64,000 nt of DNA, from positions 1 to 64,000 of the forward strand of contig NZ_CAIY01000029.1 in assembly GCF_000350105.1 (NCBI RefSeq), in the 5' to 3' direction. Under the pieces are notes generated by a model. The model saw only the letters and a list, made by a program, of their open reading frames with translations, was not told the DNA's origin and did no database searches. Each line of letters opens with the position of its first letter. The stretch's first letter is position 1. The stretch comes from Richelia intracellularis HH01. GTDB taxonomy: Bacteria > Cyanobacteriota > Cyanobacteriia > Cyanobacteriales > Nostocaceae. Both the position numbers and the translations under genes were made by a program. This document shows positions 51,087 through 61,425 of the stretch, in pieces.

Positions 51087-51946
51087 TTATCATTGGAAAA
51101 AGCAGAATACTTATCTTGCCTTTTCATAAGAGAATGCAGGAATTGATTTTTGGCAAGGTTGCGTTAGAATTATATGAAGAGAAAATGGCTGGCACTGCAT
51201 TGAGTAAAATGATTCCCAACCCTGAAATTCAGGGAGGCAAGTAAGATTATTAGAGTCAATCTTTTAAGATATAATCCCAGGCAAGCAGCATGCAGATTAA
51301 CACAACTCTTTTTACTGTTAAGGATGAATCATTGAGCCATGACTAGCTCCGTCGAAACCTCTAAAATGTATGTTTTTCCATGACTGCCCAATACCCCTAA
51401 TAGCTTTCGGTAATCCTGAGTACAGCATATACTGTGAGCATAATTAGTCTAAAAGTGTGTAATAAAAAGCACTTCTTAAAATAAAATCCTCATAAATTGA
51501 AGACAAGGAAGCGCTTCCTATTCTTAACAACTAGGATTTTTAATTAAAGGCAAGATATGGCATTAAACATTAATCATGGACGAATAATTTAATTGTTTGG
51601 AAATATTTGGCTGTTCCGAAATGTAAAGAGTTAATTGACTCTATAACAATGCAAAACATTTGAAATTTCAGATGAAATTTCAGAGGATGAAGTACTTGCT
51701 GCGCAGGATATGGTACATATACCCCCAGCGTTATTCTCCAGTTACAAAGAGTCCTCAACTGGAAAATTAAACTTTAACAGTTGAGACTTCTAAATTTGTA
51801 TCAGAATCTTTCTTCTCTTCTTCTCTTAGTCTTGAATCTAGATGAAAAATTTTAATTACCATCAGTACCTTGTGAGGCTTGCAGGAAAAATAGAAATAAA
51901 ACTAACCTCCAAGAAACTTAGTGCTGCAATATTTTGAGGAAATTGA
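51087..51946. other. 0.86-kb spacer before rne
   Basis: Upstream region of rne; long 5' leaders are typical for RNase E genes, but no specific element can be placed. It contains a 12-bp palindrome GGAAGCGCTTCC near 51509 and a possible short frame at 51134-51244. Confidence 0.5.
51134..51244 (+). CDS. Possible small protein or gene remnant (36 aa)
   Basis: ATG at 51134 opens a 36-codon frame: MQELIFGKVALELYEEKMAG continuing to IPNPEIQGGK-stop. The composition looks protein-like (balanced charge, helix-forming) rather than AT noise. I do not recognise it, and no ribosome-binding site is evident. It may be a relic of a longer gene. Confidence 0.22.
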   Translation: MQELIFGKVALELYEEKMAGTALSKMIPNPEIQGGK

Positions 51947-54028
51947 ATGCCAAAACAAATTATCATTGCTGAACAGCATCAAATCGCTGCTGTTTTCTCG
52001 GAAGATCAAATACAGGAATTAGTTGTTGCTACTGGTCATCACCAGATTGGTGATATCTATCTTGGTATAGTAGAAAATGTACTCCCTGGGATAGATGCAG
52101 CTTTTGTAAATATTGGAGATCCAGAGCGGAATGGTTTTATTCATGTAACAGATTTGGGCCCATTGCGTCTTAGACGTACAGCAGCTGCAATTACAGAGCT
52201 ATTAGCGCCACAGCAGAAGGTTTTAGTGCAAGTCATGAAAGAACCTACGGGAACTAAAGGTCCCAGATTGACTGGTAACATTACGTTACCAGGGCGTTAT
52301 ATAGTTTTGATGCCTTATGGGCGGGGGGTAAACTTATCCCGACGGATTAGAAATGAGAATGAACGTAATCGTTTACGTGCCCTGGCAATTCTGCTGAAAC
52401 CTTCAGGAATGGGATTATTGATTCGTACTGAGGCAGAAGGTAAGCCAGAAGAAGCAATTATTGAAGATTTAGAATCCCTGCAACGACAGTGGGAGTTAAT
52501 TCAACAAGAAGCTCAATCTACTAGGGCCCCAGCATTATTAAATAGAGATGATGACTTCATTCAAAGGGTACTACGGGATATGTATGGTGCAGACGTGAAT
52601 CGAATTGTTGTGGATTCTAGTACTGGCCTAAAGCGTGTAAAGCAGTACTTGCAGAACTGGAGTGGAGGACAAACACCCCAAGGATTGTTGATTGATCATC
52701 ACCGTGATCGCTCCCCTGTGTTAGAATACTTCCGAGTGAATGCAGCTATTAAGGAAGCCTTAAAAACCAGGGTAGATTTACCTTCTGGCGGTTACATAAT
52801 TATTGAACCAACAGAAGCTTTAACAGTTATAGATGTTAACTCCGGCTCCTTTACCCGTTCCGCAACAGCTAGGGAAACAGTACTTTGGACTAATTGTGAA
52901 GCTGCTACGGAAATAGCACGCCAACTTCGACTACGAAACATTGCTGGGGTAATTGTGGTAGATTTCATTGATATGGAATCTCGCAGAGATCAGCAACATG
53001 TGCTAGAACACTTCAACAAAGCACTTAAAGCAGATAAAGCTCGTCCCCAAATAGCCCAACTTACAGAACTGGGTTTAGTAGAACTTACCCGTAAGCGTCA
53101 AGGACAAAATATTTATGAACTATTTGGTGAGATCTGTCCTTCCTGTAGTGGTTTAGGACATATTGTCCATCTTCCAGGAGAAACTGAGACTAGAATACTC
53201 CAACCCACGGATATGCCAGATAGATTAGGAGTGATGCCTCCCAGAGAACCAAGACTGCCTATGCCCCGAATACCAGAACCACGGGAAAACTATGATTCAC
53301 TTGGGGATGGATATGAAGCTGAACCTGATATTGCTGCCTTAGACTTAGTTAACCATCCTAGTTATCAGGAGTTAGGAGATGGCAGCAAACGACGTGCACG
53401 TCGTCGTCGTATCAATATTAATAGTGGTAATGGAAAGGATGAATCAAGGGTTGGGACTAATCCTTTAGCATTCATCAATGAACCAGATTTAGATGTGGAT
53501 CCTGACAATGAACTGTCAGTTAGTTCTGATTTGCCAATGCCCAGTTTAGGTAAACAAGGTTGGGGTATCCGTGCAGGAGTTCCAGATGAATCACGCACAG
53601 AAAGGGGACGGAGTCCCCGATCAGATTTGGTTAAACCTGTAATAGAACCATCAGAAATAGTTACAGTAGAAATGACTTCGGAAGAACAAGATGTCTATGC
53701 AGAAATGGGAGTATCTCCCTTAGAAAAATTAGATCGAGAAGTGAAAAACCCCAAATCTTTAATTATTAACGTTACTTTGCCTGGCCAACAAACTGATTTT
53801 TCGGAAGAAGAGATATCCTCCATAGCAGAAGTATCCTCCCCATTAACTACAATAATACCAACTAAAAAAGTTGTATTAGATAAATCACAGCCAGAATCAT
53901 CTTCCGAAATTCTAGAAGAAAAGGAACAACAAGCATTGGCTTTATTAACTGATGAAAATACATCCACCAGTTCATCTATTCTCAAACGCAGGGTTCGCCG
54001 TCGTTCTTCAGCTAAAGATATAGATTAA
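51947..54028 (+). CDS. rne: Ribonuclease E/G
   Basis: Endoribonuclease for mRNA decay and rRNA/tRNA processing. 693 residues. The catalytic half (1-400) has the S1 domain (about 35-120, GDIYLGIVENVLPGIDAAFVNIG), the DNase I-like site with TVIDVNSGSF and VVDFIDM (metal-binding Asp residues) and the zinc-link CPSCSGLG (about 397). The C-terminal 250 residues are acidic, Pro/Ser-rich and probably disordered. The very end, RRRVRRRSSAKDID, resembles the Arg-rich peptide with SSA through which cyanobacterial RNase E binds PNPase. An internal Arg cluster (KRRARRRRINI) may bind RNA. It is 14 bp from rnhB and probably in one operon with it. Confidence 0.96.
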   Translation: MPKQIIIAEQHQIAAVFSEDQIQELVVATGHHQIGDIYLGIVENVLPGIDAAFVNIGDPERNGFIHVTDLGPLRLRRTAAAITELLAPQQKVLVQVMKEPTGTKGPRLTGNITLPGRYIVLMPYGRGVNLSRRIRNENERNRLRALAILLKPSGMGLLIRTEAEGKPEEAIIEDLESLQRQWELIQQEAQSTRAPALLNRDDDFIQRVLRDMYGADVNRIVVDSSTGLKRVKQYLQNWSGGQTPQGLLIDHHRDRSPVLEYFRVNAAIKEALKTRVDLPSGGYIIIEPTEALTVIDVNSGSFTRSATARETVLWTNCEAATEIARQLRLRNIAGVIVVDFIDMESRRDQQHVLEHFNKALKADKARPQIAQLTELGLVELTRKRQGQNIYELFGEICPSCSGLGHIVHLPGETETRILQPTDMPDRLGVMPPREPRLPMPRIPEPRENYDSLGDGYEAEPDIAALDLVNHPSYQELGDGSKRRARRRRININSGNGKDESRVGTNPLAFINEPDLDVDPDNELSVSSDLPMPSLGKQGWGIRAGVPDESRTERGRSPRSDLVKPVIEPSEIVTVEMTSEEQDVYAEMGVSPLEKLDREVKNPKSLIINVTLPGQQTDFSEEEISSIAEVSSPLTTIIPTKKVVLDKSQPESSSEILEEKEQQALALLTDENTSTSSSILKRRVRRRSSAKDID

Positions 54029-54042
54029 TAGTGAGATGACTA

Positions 54043-54714
54043 ATGAATACGGAGAATATTCATAAATCGTCTTATAAATCCTCAGTTTCCAATGCTAAAA
54101 GTTGGTTGGAGTTATCTATATACTCACAATTTCCAGGGTTAGTGGCTGGTATTGATGAAGTAGGGAGAGGGGCATTATTTGGACCAGTAGTAGCAGCAGC
54201 AGTTATTTTGCCCAGGAATGTTTTGATGGAACCCATTGCTTCTGAGATCAAAGATAGTAAACAGCTATCTAGTTCTTGCCGTGATCGTTTAGCAAAAAAG
54301 ATTTGTCAGTTATCTATAGATTGGAAAATAGGTTTTGCTACCACTAGGGAAATTGATCACTGGAATATTTTACAGGCAACTCTTTTAGCTATGAGGCGAG
54401 CCGTGGTGATACTGGAGCTACAGCCATCATTATGTCTGGTTGATGGGAATCAATCTATTAAGGATTTACCCTTACCACAAAAAACCATCGTGAAAGGGGA
54501 TTCTCTTTCTTTATCTATTGCTGCTGCTAGTATTGTGGCAAAGGTTTGGCGTGATAATTTGATTATAAGGCTTGCTCGGAAATACACGCTATATGATTTA
54601 CATAGGAATAAAGGTTATGGCAGTACACATCATTTATCCGCATTGCGTCAGCATGGTCCTTCTCCTTTACATCGTCTTTCTTTTCGTCCTTGCCAAGTTC
54701 ATTCAGAAATATAG
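54043..54714 (+). CDS. rnhB: Ribonuclease HII
   Basis: Removes ribonucleotides from RNA:DNA hybrids and single misincorporated ribonucleotides. Of 223 residues, the first 30 are variable, then LVAGIDEVGRGALFGPVVAAAVILP carries the first catalytic Asp-Glu pair, SLCLVDGNQ the third acidic residue, and SIAAASIVAKVWRD the fourth, with the GYGSTHHLSALRQHGPSPLHRLSF C-terminus. Directly follows rne; a terminator-like hairpin lies 25 bp past the stop. Intact. Confidence 0.96.
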   Translation: MNTENIHKSSYKSSVSNAKSWLELSIYSQFPGLVAGIDEVGRGALFGPVVAAAVILPRNVLMEPIASEIKDSKQLSSSCRDRLAKKICQLSIDWKIGFATTREIDHWNILQATLLAMRRAVVILELQPSLCLVDGNQSIKDLPLPQKTIVKGDSLSLSIAAASIVAKVWRDNLIIRLARKYTLYDLHRNKGYGSTHHLSALRQHGPSPLHRLSFRPCQVHSEI

Positions 54715-54738
54715 GTATCAATTGTAAATTCTAGATAA

Positions 54739-54777
54739 GGGCCTCAGCTTAAGTTAATAAGTCGAGGCTCTTCGTTT
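54739..54777 (+). terminator. Terminator-like hairpin after rne-rnhB
   Basis: GCCTC...CTT / AAG...GAGGC stem (54741-54768) with a small internal mismatch, followed by TCTTCGTTT. It starts 25 bp after the rnhB stop and fits an intrinsic terminator. Confidence 0.65.
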
Positions 54778-57421
54778 ATTATAACTTCAATACTTGAAAG
54801 AGAGGCATGTATAAGACTTAATACGGATTGATGCCAAGGCATAATCAGTCAATAATCTCTAGGTAAAAGGTTTATGATAGATATAAAGTTTTAATCGTAT
54901 CCTAAAGTAATTAATTCAGTAGCATATTTGAGTTATTAAGCAAATTATCAAGGTAACTTCTAACTCAGCTATTTTTAAAGACTTATTTTTCAACTCCTCA
55001 AATTCATAAATAAACTCCTCAATAATGTTTGAAAAGTTAGATATGACGATACAAAATTATCTTTAAAATGAAAAAAATAGATAAAAAACTGAGTCTAGAC
55101 CCTTACAAAGATCAAATAAGTCAGTATTAGTATCCTAGGTAAAATAGCAGAGCATAGATATATATTCAATATTCCATATTAGCTAGAACATCCTAAATTC
55201 TTAGCCTGGGTTATGAAGATAAAAACTATTAGGAAAATGTAAAGTACTAATCAAGTATCCATAGGTTTATATTCATAGTAATTATTACTAAAAAATATTC
55301 TCCAAAATTGCAAAATATTTCTACGGTAACAATTTGGGTAAAAAATATAAGTTATAAAAAAATAATATAACATATAAAAAGTAATGCTCTTAAAGAATTG
55401 TGGTTAGTCATAAAAAGACTAATTTAGAATATTGAGAAAAGACTAAATAGAATATCAATAATTTTAACAAGGAATGAAAATTCAATTTCTTTGCTAACTT
55501 TTATATTTAGATAAAACAGATATAGATAACCAAGAATAATATACTTATGGTTAGGATGATACAAGGTAAAACCTTGGTATTCTTGAATGTGATAATTATA
55601 CTTAATAAAGTGGCTGGAGAATAACATCAAATTAAGAAATGTGTTTGCTTCATTTGACTATTTATTAATTGGAATTTCTATATTATTTTAGAAATAGTGG
55701 GATCCTAATATTAGTTTCTATAAGAGTTGCCGTAAGTGGTGTAATAAAGAAAATAGTAAGCTCAAACGCATAATGGTCCCAAAAAATAGGCTGGGATAAG
55801 AATTTCTTAATATAAGATTCTATGTAAAGTACTCATCCTGGTTAATTATGTTTTTCTGTTGATATCATTGATATAATTGTCGTAGATATACTTAAAGATA
55901 TGAAATATAGTGTGGCATAAGAATGATCATAAGATATTCATCATTGTCTGACTTTTGAATATAAATAACCGAAATTTTATTCATGTCGATGGAATATATT
56001 AGACAACAAAAAAATTTTTATCCAGTTTATTACATCATCTAATTTGCCATACGCAAACAGTAAAAATTTTTATTGTCGGTACCTAGTTACAACTTTGGTA
56101 ATAGTGCATCTTCAATAGATTCTTGTTTGGAATACCTCCCATCAGTCTTAAGGTAAATTATTTTCCTAATTCTAAGGATGCTAATCTGACTCACTCAGTG
56201 GATCTTCATATTTTTATATAATAGGGCAATTTCCTATTCCATAAAAATGGTAAGTGTATCATTCTCCATTACACTTTACTTCCAGACACAAATCAACTGG
56301 GGTTTTGTTTTTAATTTTCCTTTGAGATGCTTGATTTTTTCTATTTTTGAGTGACTAATACTTCATTTCCTGGTGGCACAAATTGTACTTTTTATATCAT
56401 ATTCTCTCTCCATAAATCGGCTATCTAATTTATCATATCAACCAGATTTATCTAGCAAATATTAAAAATATTTCTTAATCAGTAATTTCATAAATACAGA
56501 ACTTGTATAAATTAATAATTATTCTATAATATTCCACATTTATCTATTCATTAGGATACGAAGATTTCATGGATTCTAGCTAATATAATATGAAAATATA
56601 TTCCTCGGTTTTCTAACTTTATCCTATCCTCCCTAGATGATTTTATATTTAGTATATAGTCGCAGTACCAATCTAGTTAATTGTTATTTTCACTTGAAAT
56701 TATATCTAGTTTATTCTCAAACCGGGCTAGTATTTTGTTAATTGAGATTGCAATGATTTTATATAAAAACTGCCTAAAGGTGAAAGTTTTGCTATTAGGG
56801 TTCTCCATCATTGTTATTATTTTTTTCTTGACTAGTGAAGCATAAGTTCTAATATCAACGCCTTCATTTATCAAAATTTGTACATAAAACACCTTCAAAT
56901 ATATGAAAATATTGCTACGAATTAGAATATTTTAAGTGGTGAATTTGATTGGATTTCAGAAAAATTATGTTTCCTGGAAATATCATCATTAACCAGGTTT
57001 GCATTTGCTAATTATCCCCTAATTATTTTTGTTTGAACTGCAACATCTATAAATTAAATGTATTTACTATAACAGTATAGTGGTCAGGCGAATCCAATCT
57101 AATCAAAAATGAAAAATACCCAAGCATGTATTAAATTTTTCTAAAGGCTCTATAAATCCTGGTTAATAGGTTTTAAATTTTAATGGGTTTTGATTAGTTT
57201 CTTTTAAATATCCAGTTTTAATATCAATTCTAGTAATTATACTATTATATTTACATTATATCTACATTAGATATAAAATATATAAATTCTCATTTACAAG
57301 TGTTTTATTTCAACGTAAACTCCACAGGCAAAAGGATAATACCCTAGAATTTTAGTTCATAAATCTTGACAGAAAAAACAGTCGTTAAAGTAAAAGTGAT
57401 TGATTCTATAATTCCAAAATT
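54778..57421. other. 2.64-kb non-coding stretch, the longest in the window
   Basis: Lies between rnhB and the DUF1997 gene. I find no gene relic I can name. Short minus-strand frames at 55424-55630 and 56677-56898 have strongly AT-biased composition; the second (LINEGVDIRTYASLVKKKI...) is the more protein-like but unrecognised. Direct repeats of AACTCCTCAA occur near 54991 and 55012. Confidence 0.5.
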
Positions 57422-57997
57422 TTAAATAGATAACTCTTGGGTATTCAGAGTGAATTGTGATTCTTGGGTTTGGACTTTTACCCAAAGACAATAATCTACA
57501 ATTAATTGATACAATAATCTTTTCTTAATCGTTAATAAAATACTTTTCAGCAGACTATTACCAGCAGTTTCCAGAATTGGCTTGGTAGCGAAGGAAAATG
57601 GTACTGGCAGTTCTACATCCACTTGTAAGTTAGCATTTCCCTGTAAACGGATAATACCCTTAAAACTATAAGGTGATAAGTGTCCTTTTAGATCTAAGTT
57701 GAATCTGTGGTTAATATAATCAACACCAACTATTTCGCAACCTATTGAATGCAAATATATTGTACCGTCAGATGCTGTCCAAACTTTTATATCGACGGTA
57801 GGTTGAATCTTCAATGAAACAAATACTAGTGGGCGCATGTGTAGGCGAAAAACGTTGTTACTCAGGGATTGAATACGACTGCTATCGGCTAAGGCGTTAA
57901 TGAGGCGTTTAGGCTGATGCAAATACTGCTGGATAGGGATAGATTTTGGTGGAATATAAATATCCACTGACTGAAAAGCATTAAATTGGGTAAACAT
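57422..57997 (-). CDS. DUF1997 family protein
   Basis: A 191-residue member of a cyanobacterial/plastid family of unknown function, probably SRPBCC-like. Seen: ASQSVDIYIP-type start (FQSVDIYIPPKSIPIQQYLHQPKRLINAL), NVFRLHMRPLVFVSLKIQPTVDIKVW, CEIVGVDYINHRFNLDLKGHLSPY, and a C-terminal helix LLKSILLTIKKRLLYQLIVDYC. No membrane segment. In relatives this gene lies near rnhB and pheA, as here, although the spacers are much expanded. Confidence 0.88.
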   Translation of the reverse strand: MFTQFNAFQSVDIYIPPKSIPIQQYLHQPKRLINALADSSRIQSLSNNVFRLHMRPLVFVSLKIQPTVDIKVWTASDGTIYLHSIGCEIVGVDYINHRFNLDLKGHLSPYSFKGIIRLQGNANLQVDVELPVPFSFATKPILETAGNSLLKSILLTIKKRLLYQLIVDYCLWVKVQTQESQFTLNTQELSI

Positions 57998-58059
57998 TAA
58001 TTAGGTTGTCAAATTTTCTATGAGAGTCAATTATATTTATAATATCATTCAATTTATGC

Positions 58060-58102
58060 TGTTTATTTACTATTTTTATAGTATAAAAATAGTAAATAAA
58101 CA
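58060..58102. repeat. Perfect 21-bp inverted repeat, 1-nt loop
   Basis: Left arm 58060-58080 (TGTTTATTTACTATTTTTAT...), single G loop at 58081, right arm 58082-58102; all 21 bases pair. Located 60 bp upstream of the DUF1997 start. Confidence 0.95.
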
Positions 58103-58634
58103 TAGTGATTTTAATTTTATACTAGTAATCTAAAAATATTTTACTGTTGTAGTAAAATATAATGAGTAATACCATATAAATGGTATAATTACACAATTTT
58201 AAATTTATTATCAGGCATGAATTCATGTAAATTATAAAGTCAAATCTCTCATTATATCAGACTTAGATAAATCACCATTTTTAGAGTTAAAGTAGTTATT
58301 TTTTTATCATCATAAATAGTTCGAATTAAATTATAAAATTGACTCTTAAATCTCTTTTTTAATACTGTAGATAGATATTATCAGTAATTCCTATAATCAG
58401 ATTAGTCCTATATGTCCTTGAACTTATTTATAGATAAATAACAAAATCATCTGACTGAAGCTATGGCTAGTTATTTGTAGTGATATATATTTTTTCCATT
58501 TGTTAAACCTATTGTTGAAATAGATGATTTATGTCACAATCATTTTTAGTTTGGATAATAGTTTTGATGATTAATATTAATTCAATATTTAATTAATTGT
58601 GTCTTTTCTCTCATGTCTTTTATTTTTATCCTTA

Positions 58635-58672
58635 ACTACTTGTAGATAAAACTACTTGTAGATAAAACTACT
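58635..58672. repeat. 16-bp tandem repeat, 2.4 copies
   Basis: ACTACTTGTAGATAAA occurs twice in tandem and then ACTACT again. Non-coding. Confidence 0.9.
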
Positions 58673-58788
58673 TTTCTAAATCCATAGCTGAACTTAATCT
58701 GAGCTATGTAATCATCGAGTATAACTCTTACAATAGCATTCAGTTCTAACCATGTTAGGTGTGGGTCATTTGATCCTTCATTTATTAG

Positions 58789-58818
58789 GTTATTTTGCAG
58801 CAATTGCTGCAAAATAAC
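58789..58818. repeat. 30-bp perfect palindrome upstream of pheA
   Basis: GTTATTTTGCAGCAA followed directly by its reverse complement, with no loop, 187 bp before pheA. It could be a dimeric regulator site or a hairpin in the pheA leader; the sequence alone does not decide. Confidence 0.85.
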
Positions 58819-59004
58819 TCTATTTAGTTTTTAAGTAGAGCAGTATGACATGATACTCTGGCCATATTTTTTATAATTCCTCCTCTGTCTTTCTCACTTA
58901 AAGTTATTAGGAGATATATACAAATATAAATCGCTATTAGGGATCGATGATTATTAGTTAAAAGAATAAGCACTACAGTTAGCAATCTAAAACTTAAAAC
59001 CAAT

Positions 59005-59883
59005 ATGACTATTTCTATTGCCCATTTAGCTCCTCCTGGTACTTATGCAGAACAGGCAGCAATCATCTATCGCAATTGGCTTACTCAAGTTACAAATGAA
59101 CAAGCTTTTTTGTGTCCCCACTCTACCATTCCCCAAAGCCTACGTTCCGTTTCTGAAGGTGAGACTTCCTTGGCAGTTGTACCTGTGGAAAATTCAATCG
59201 AGGGGAGTGTTAATATCACTTTTGATACCTTATGGCAATTAAATAATTTACGTATTCAATTAGCTTTGGTTATGCCTATTACTCACATGCTAGTATCCTG
59301 TGCAAACGACTTGGCAACAATTCAAACAGTTTATTCTCATCCTCAAGCCCTAGCACAATGCCAAAAATGGCTAGAAGATTTTTTACCCCACGTACAAGCA
59401 ATTTCTGCCAGCTCGACAACAGAAGCATTGAAAGTACTTAAAGAAGATATCACAGTTGCAGCGATATCTTCCCAAAGGGCAGCACAGTTATATGATCTAC
59501 CAATATTAAGAACAAGTATTAATGATTACCCAGATAACTGCACACGTTTTTGGGTCATTAGCCAAAATCAGCAACCCAATACCTATAAGAGCCTTAAAAA
59601 TACTGCTAGTTGTACCTCTATAGCTTTTACAGTGCCTTCTAATATACCTGGTGCTCTGGTCAAGCCACTACAGGTATTTGCCCATTTAGGTATAAATTTG
59701 AGGAAAATTGAATCACGCCCCACGAAGCGCTCACTAGGCGAATACCTATTTTTTATTGATTTGGAGGCAGATATAGCTTCCCCATCAATGGATTCTGCTC
59801 TGGCAGAATTATGTAATCATACAGAAGTAATTAAACTATTGGGTACTTATAATGTCATATCTGTTACCAACACTTCAATTTAA
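59005..59883 (+). CDS. pheA: Prephenate dehydratase
   Basis: Converts prephenate to phenylpyruvate for phenylalanine synthesis. The 292-residue protein lacks a chorismate mutase domain. The PDT domain (1-185) begins ISIAHLAPPGTYAEQAA and has VPVENSIEGSVNITFDTLW, VYSHPQALAQCQKWL, ISSQRAAQLYDLPIL and DYPDNCTRFWVI (the catalytic Thr motif TRF). The C-terminal ACT domain (about 205-285) has ...PGALVKPLQVFAHLGINLRKIESRPTKRSLGEYLFFIDLE for Phe feedback control. Note HLAPPGTYAEQAA where GPxGTYSxxAA is usual. Intact. Confidence 0.96.
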   Translation: MTISIAHLAPPGTYAEQAAIIYRNWLTQVTNEQAFLCPHSTIPQSLRSVSEGETSLAVVPVENSIEGSVNITFDTLWQLNNLRIQLALVMPITHMLVSCANDLATIQTVYSHPQALAQCQKWLEDFLPHVQAISASSTTEALKVLKEDITVAAISSQRAAQLYDLPILRTSINDYPDNCTRFWVISQNQQPNTYKSLKNTASCTSIAFTVPSNIPGALVKPLQVFAHLGINLRKIESRPTKRSLGEYLFFIDLEADIASPSMDSALAELCNHTEVIKLLGTYNVISVTNTSI

Positions 59884-60310
59884 ATTCAAGGATAATTACA
59901 TCTCGATAAAATCTACGGCTTTGAGTCTCAACCTTGGAATATTGCAATGTTGACAGGAAACCTAAGGGGAGAAATTGTTACCTTATCACTCAAAATCAAA
60001 AAAACTACAAAAGTCCAGACATACTTGAAATTCTCTAATGATTTTTGTATTTAGGCTTAAATTCTTAAGTATTTTTGACTTGGTTTTTCAAATCCTCAAA
60101 TCTAATCCGATATCAGTCACTTTAAATTAAAAGCAATTTTTCTGCTATTAATATTCTGGGGATTACCCAATGATAATTATCTTGTTATTTATCAATAAAA
60201 TTTGAAAAGTTTCAGAAATCAAGTTATGCCTCATAATCCACTGTGATCTTTTTATATTTCAGATGTAGTTAAATTTAATAGATGAAGACTAATTTATGGC
60301 AGACCATAAA
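59884..60310. other. Spacer between convergent pheA and the LON-domain gene
   Basis: 427 bp. No gene, strong hairpin or relic recognised. Confidence 0.5.
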
Positions 60311-60961
60311 TTAAAAGTTATTGTCAAAAGTGTCTTTTAAAACAGTGCGGGCAGCCAAATGGTTACGAGTTGAAGTGAGGATTTCCGATTCTCTCTGTAA
60401 ACGCATACCTACATCCTGCATTTCCAACAATGCTTGCTGTTCCGTAGCCACTCCATATAAGTTACTGGCAATCCAATAAGAGAGTTCAACAGGTAAATTT
60501 GGTATATCTTCCGGTAATTCAATTTTCTGCCCAGTTAACTTACCTGAAAGGCGCATTACATCCCGTAATAACTGCCCTACTTCAGTCGTCATAGGATGCA
60601 GATCCTCTTTGCTTGGTATATCCTCAATCCATTCTACCAAACCTACTCGATAGGGTTTTTCCCTCATATATTCCAAAAGACGAAATCTTTGCTGTCCCAT
60701 CGTTACCATTCTCATCCGTCCATCTTGCAGCCTCTGGCAATCAGTTATTTTTGCACAGCACCCGACTTGGGCAAGTGTACCCTGCACTGGATCTACCATT
60801 AGCACTCCAAACCTGCGATCGCCAGATAAAATAGTATTCATCATAATACGATAGCGGAATTCAAAAATATGTAGTGGTAATGAACGATTGGGAAAAAGAA
60901 CTACTTCTGGTAATGGGAAAAGAGGTAGCTCGCAAACAGCAATGTTAGGGGATGTTGTCAT
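60311..60961 (-). CDS. LON peptidase substrate-binding-domain protein
   Basis: Stand-alone N-terminal domain of Lon without ATPase or protease parts, 216 residues: LPLFPLPEVVLFPNRSLPLHIFEFRYRIMMNTILSGDRRFGVLMV is the characteristic start, followed by GCCAKITDCQRLQDGRMRMVTMGQQRFRLLE. The C-terminal helical part (LSYWIASNLYGVATEQQALLEM) matches the family. Role unknown; found in most cyanobacteria, usually beside the rpsJ/tuf cluster as here. A HIP1 site lies at 60815. Intact. Confidence 0.93.
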   Translation of the reverse strand: MTTSPNIAVCELPLFPLPEVVLFPNRSLPLHIFEFRYRIMMNTILSGDRRFGVLMVDPVQGTLAQVGCCAKITDCQRLQDGRMRMVTMGQQRFRLLEYMREKPYRVGLVEWIEDIPSKEDLHPMTTEVGQLLRDVMRLSGKLTGQKIELPEDIPNLPVELSYWIASNLYGVATEQQALLEMQDVGMRLQRESEILTSTRNHLAARTVLKDTFDNNF

Positions 60962-61425
60962 TATAATTAGTATCGATTGAATCTTTTAAAAATTTCTAAT
61001 CAGCTTTTTCCCTCATTCCCAATATGTTTTAGCATATTATTTCCCCCAGAGAAAAGTTCTCGAGAAATTATTTCTAGGATGCAAGTCAACAATACTAATA
61101 TTTAACTCAACTTTAGAGATTATTCACAAAGTAAATTATTAAATACGTAGTTTCGACTATTACTAGTTTTATAAGCGATTAAATACACTGAGTCCTCGCA
61201 TAACAAACTGCTGGGAATTTTACCCTTCAGACTATTTAAAGGTTACCTCATAAATAGCCTCTTCTCTAAAATGAATAACTTGCTTGTCTCTACCATTAAA
61301 AATCCTGATTTTTAGCAAATTTTGCTTAAGTGTCACCGATCAATCAATTATGAAATTTGAATTATACATGGTGATTTTAGAGTAGACACTTGCATTTTTT
61401 TTTCATCTAAAAGTGGGGTTTGACA
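60962..61425. other. Spacer downstream of rpsJ
   Basis: 464 bp. Only a weak CACTT/AAGTG hairpin with an A/T run near 61390-61420 (possible rpsJ terminator on the minus strand). Nothing else seen. Confidence 0.5.

Larger units (their letters stand above)
57998..59004. other. 1.0-kb divergent spacer between DUF1997 and pheA
   Basis: No gene. It contains the 21-bp palindrome at 58060, the 16-bp tandem repeat at 58635 and the 30-bp perfect palindrome at 58789. Confidence 0.6.

Noticed and set aside
55424-56898. Two short minus-strand frames in the 2.6-kb desert
   Set aside because: Composition follows base bias and no motif is recognised; the one at 56677-56898 is marginal but unsupported.
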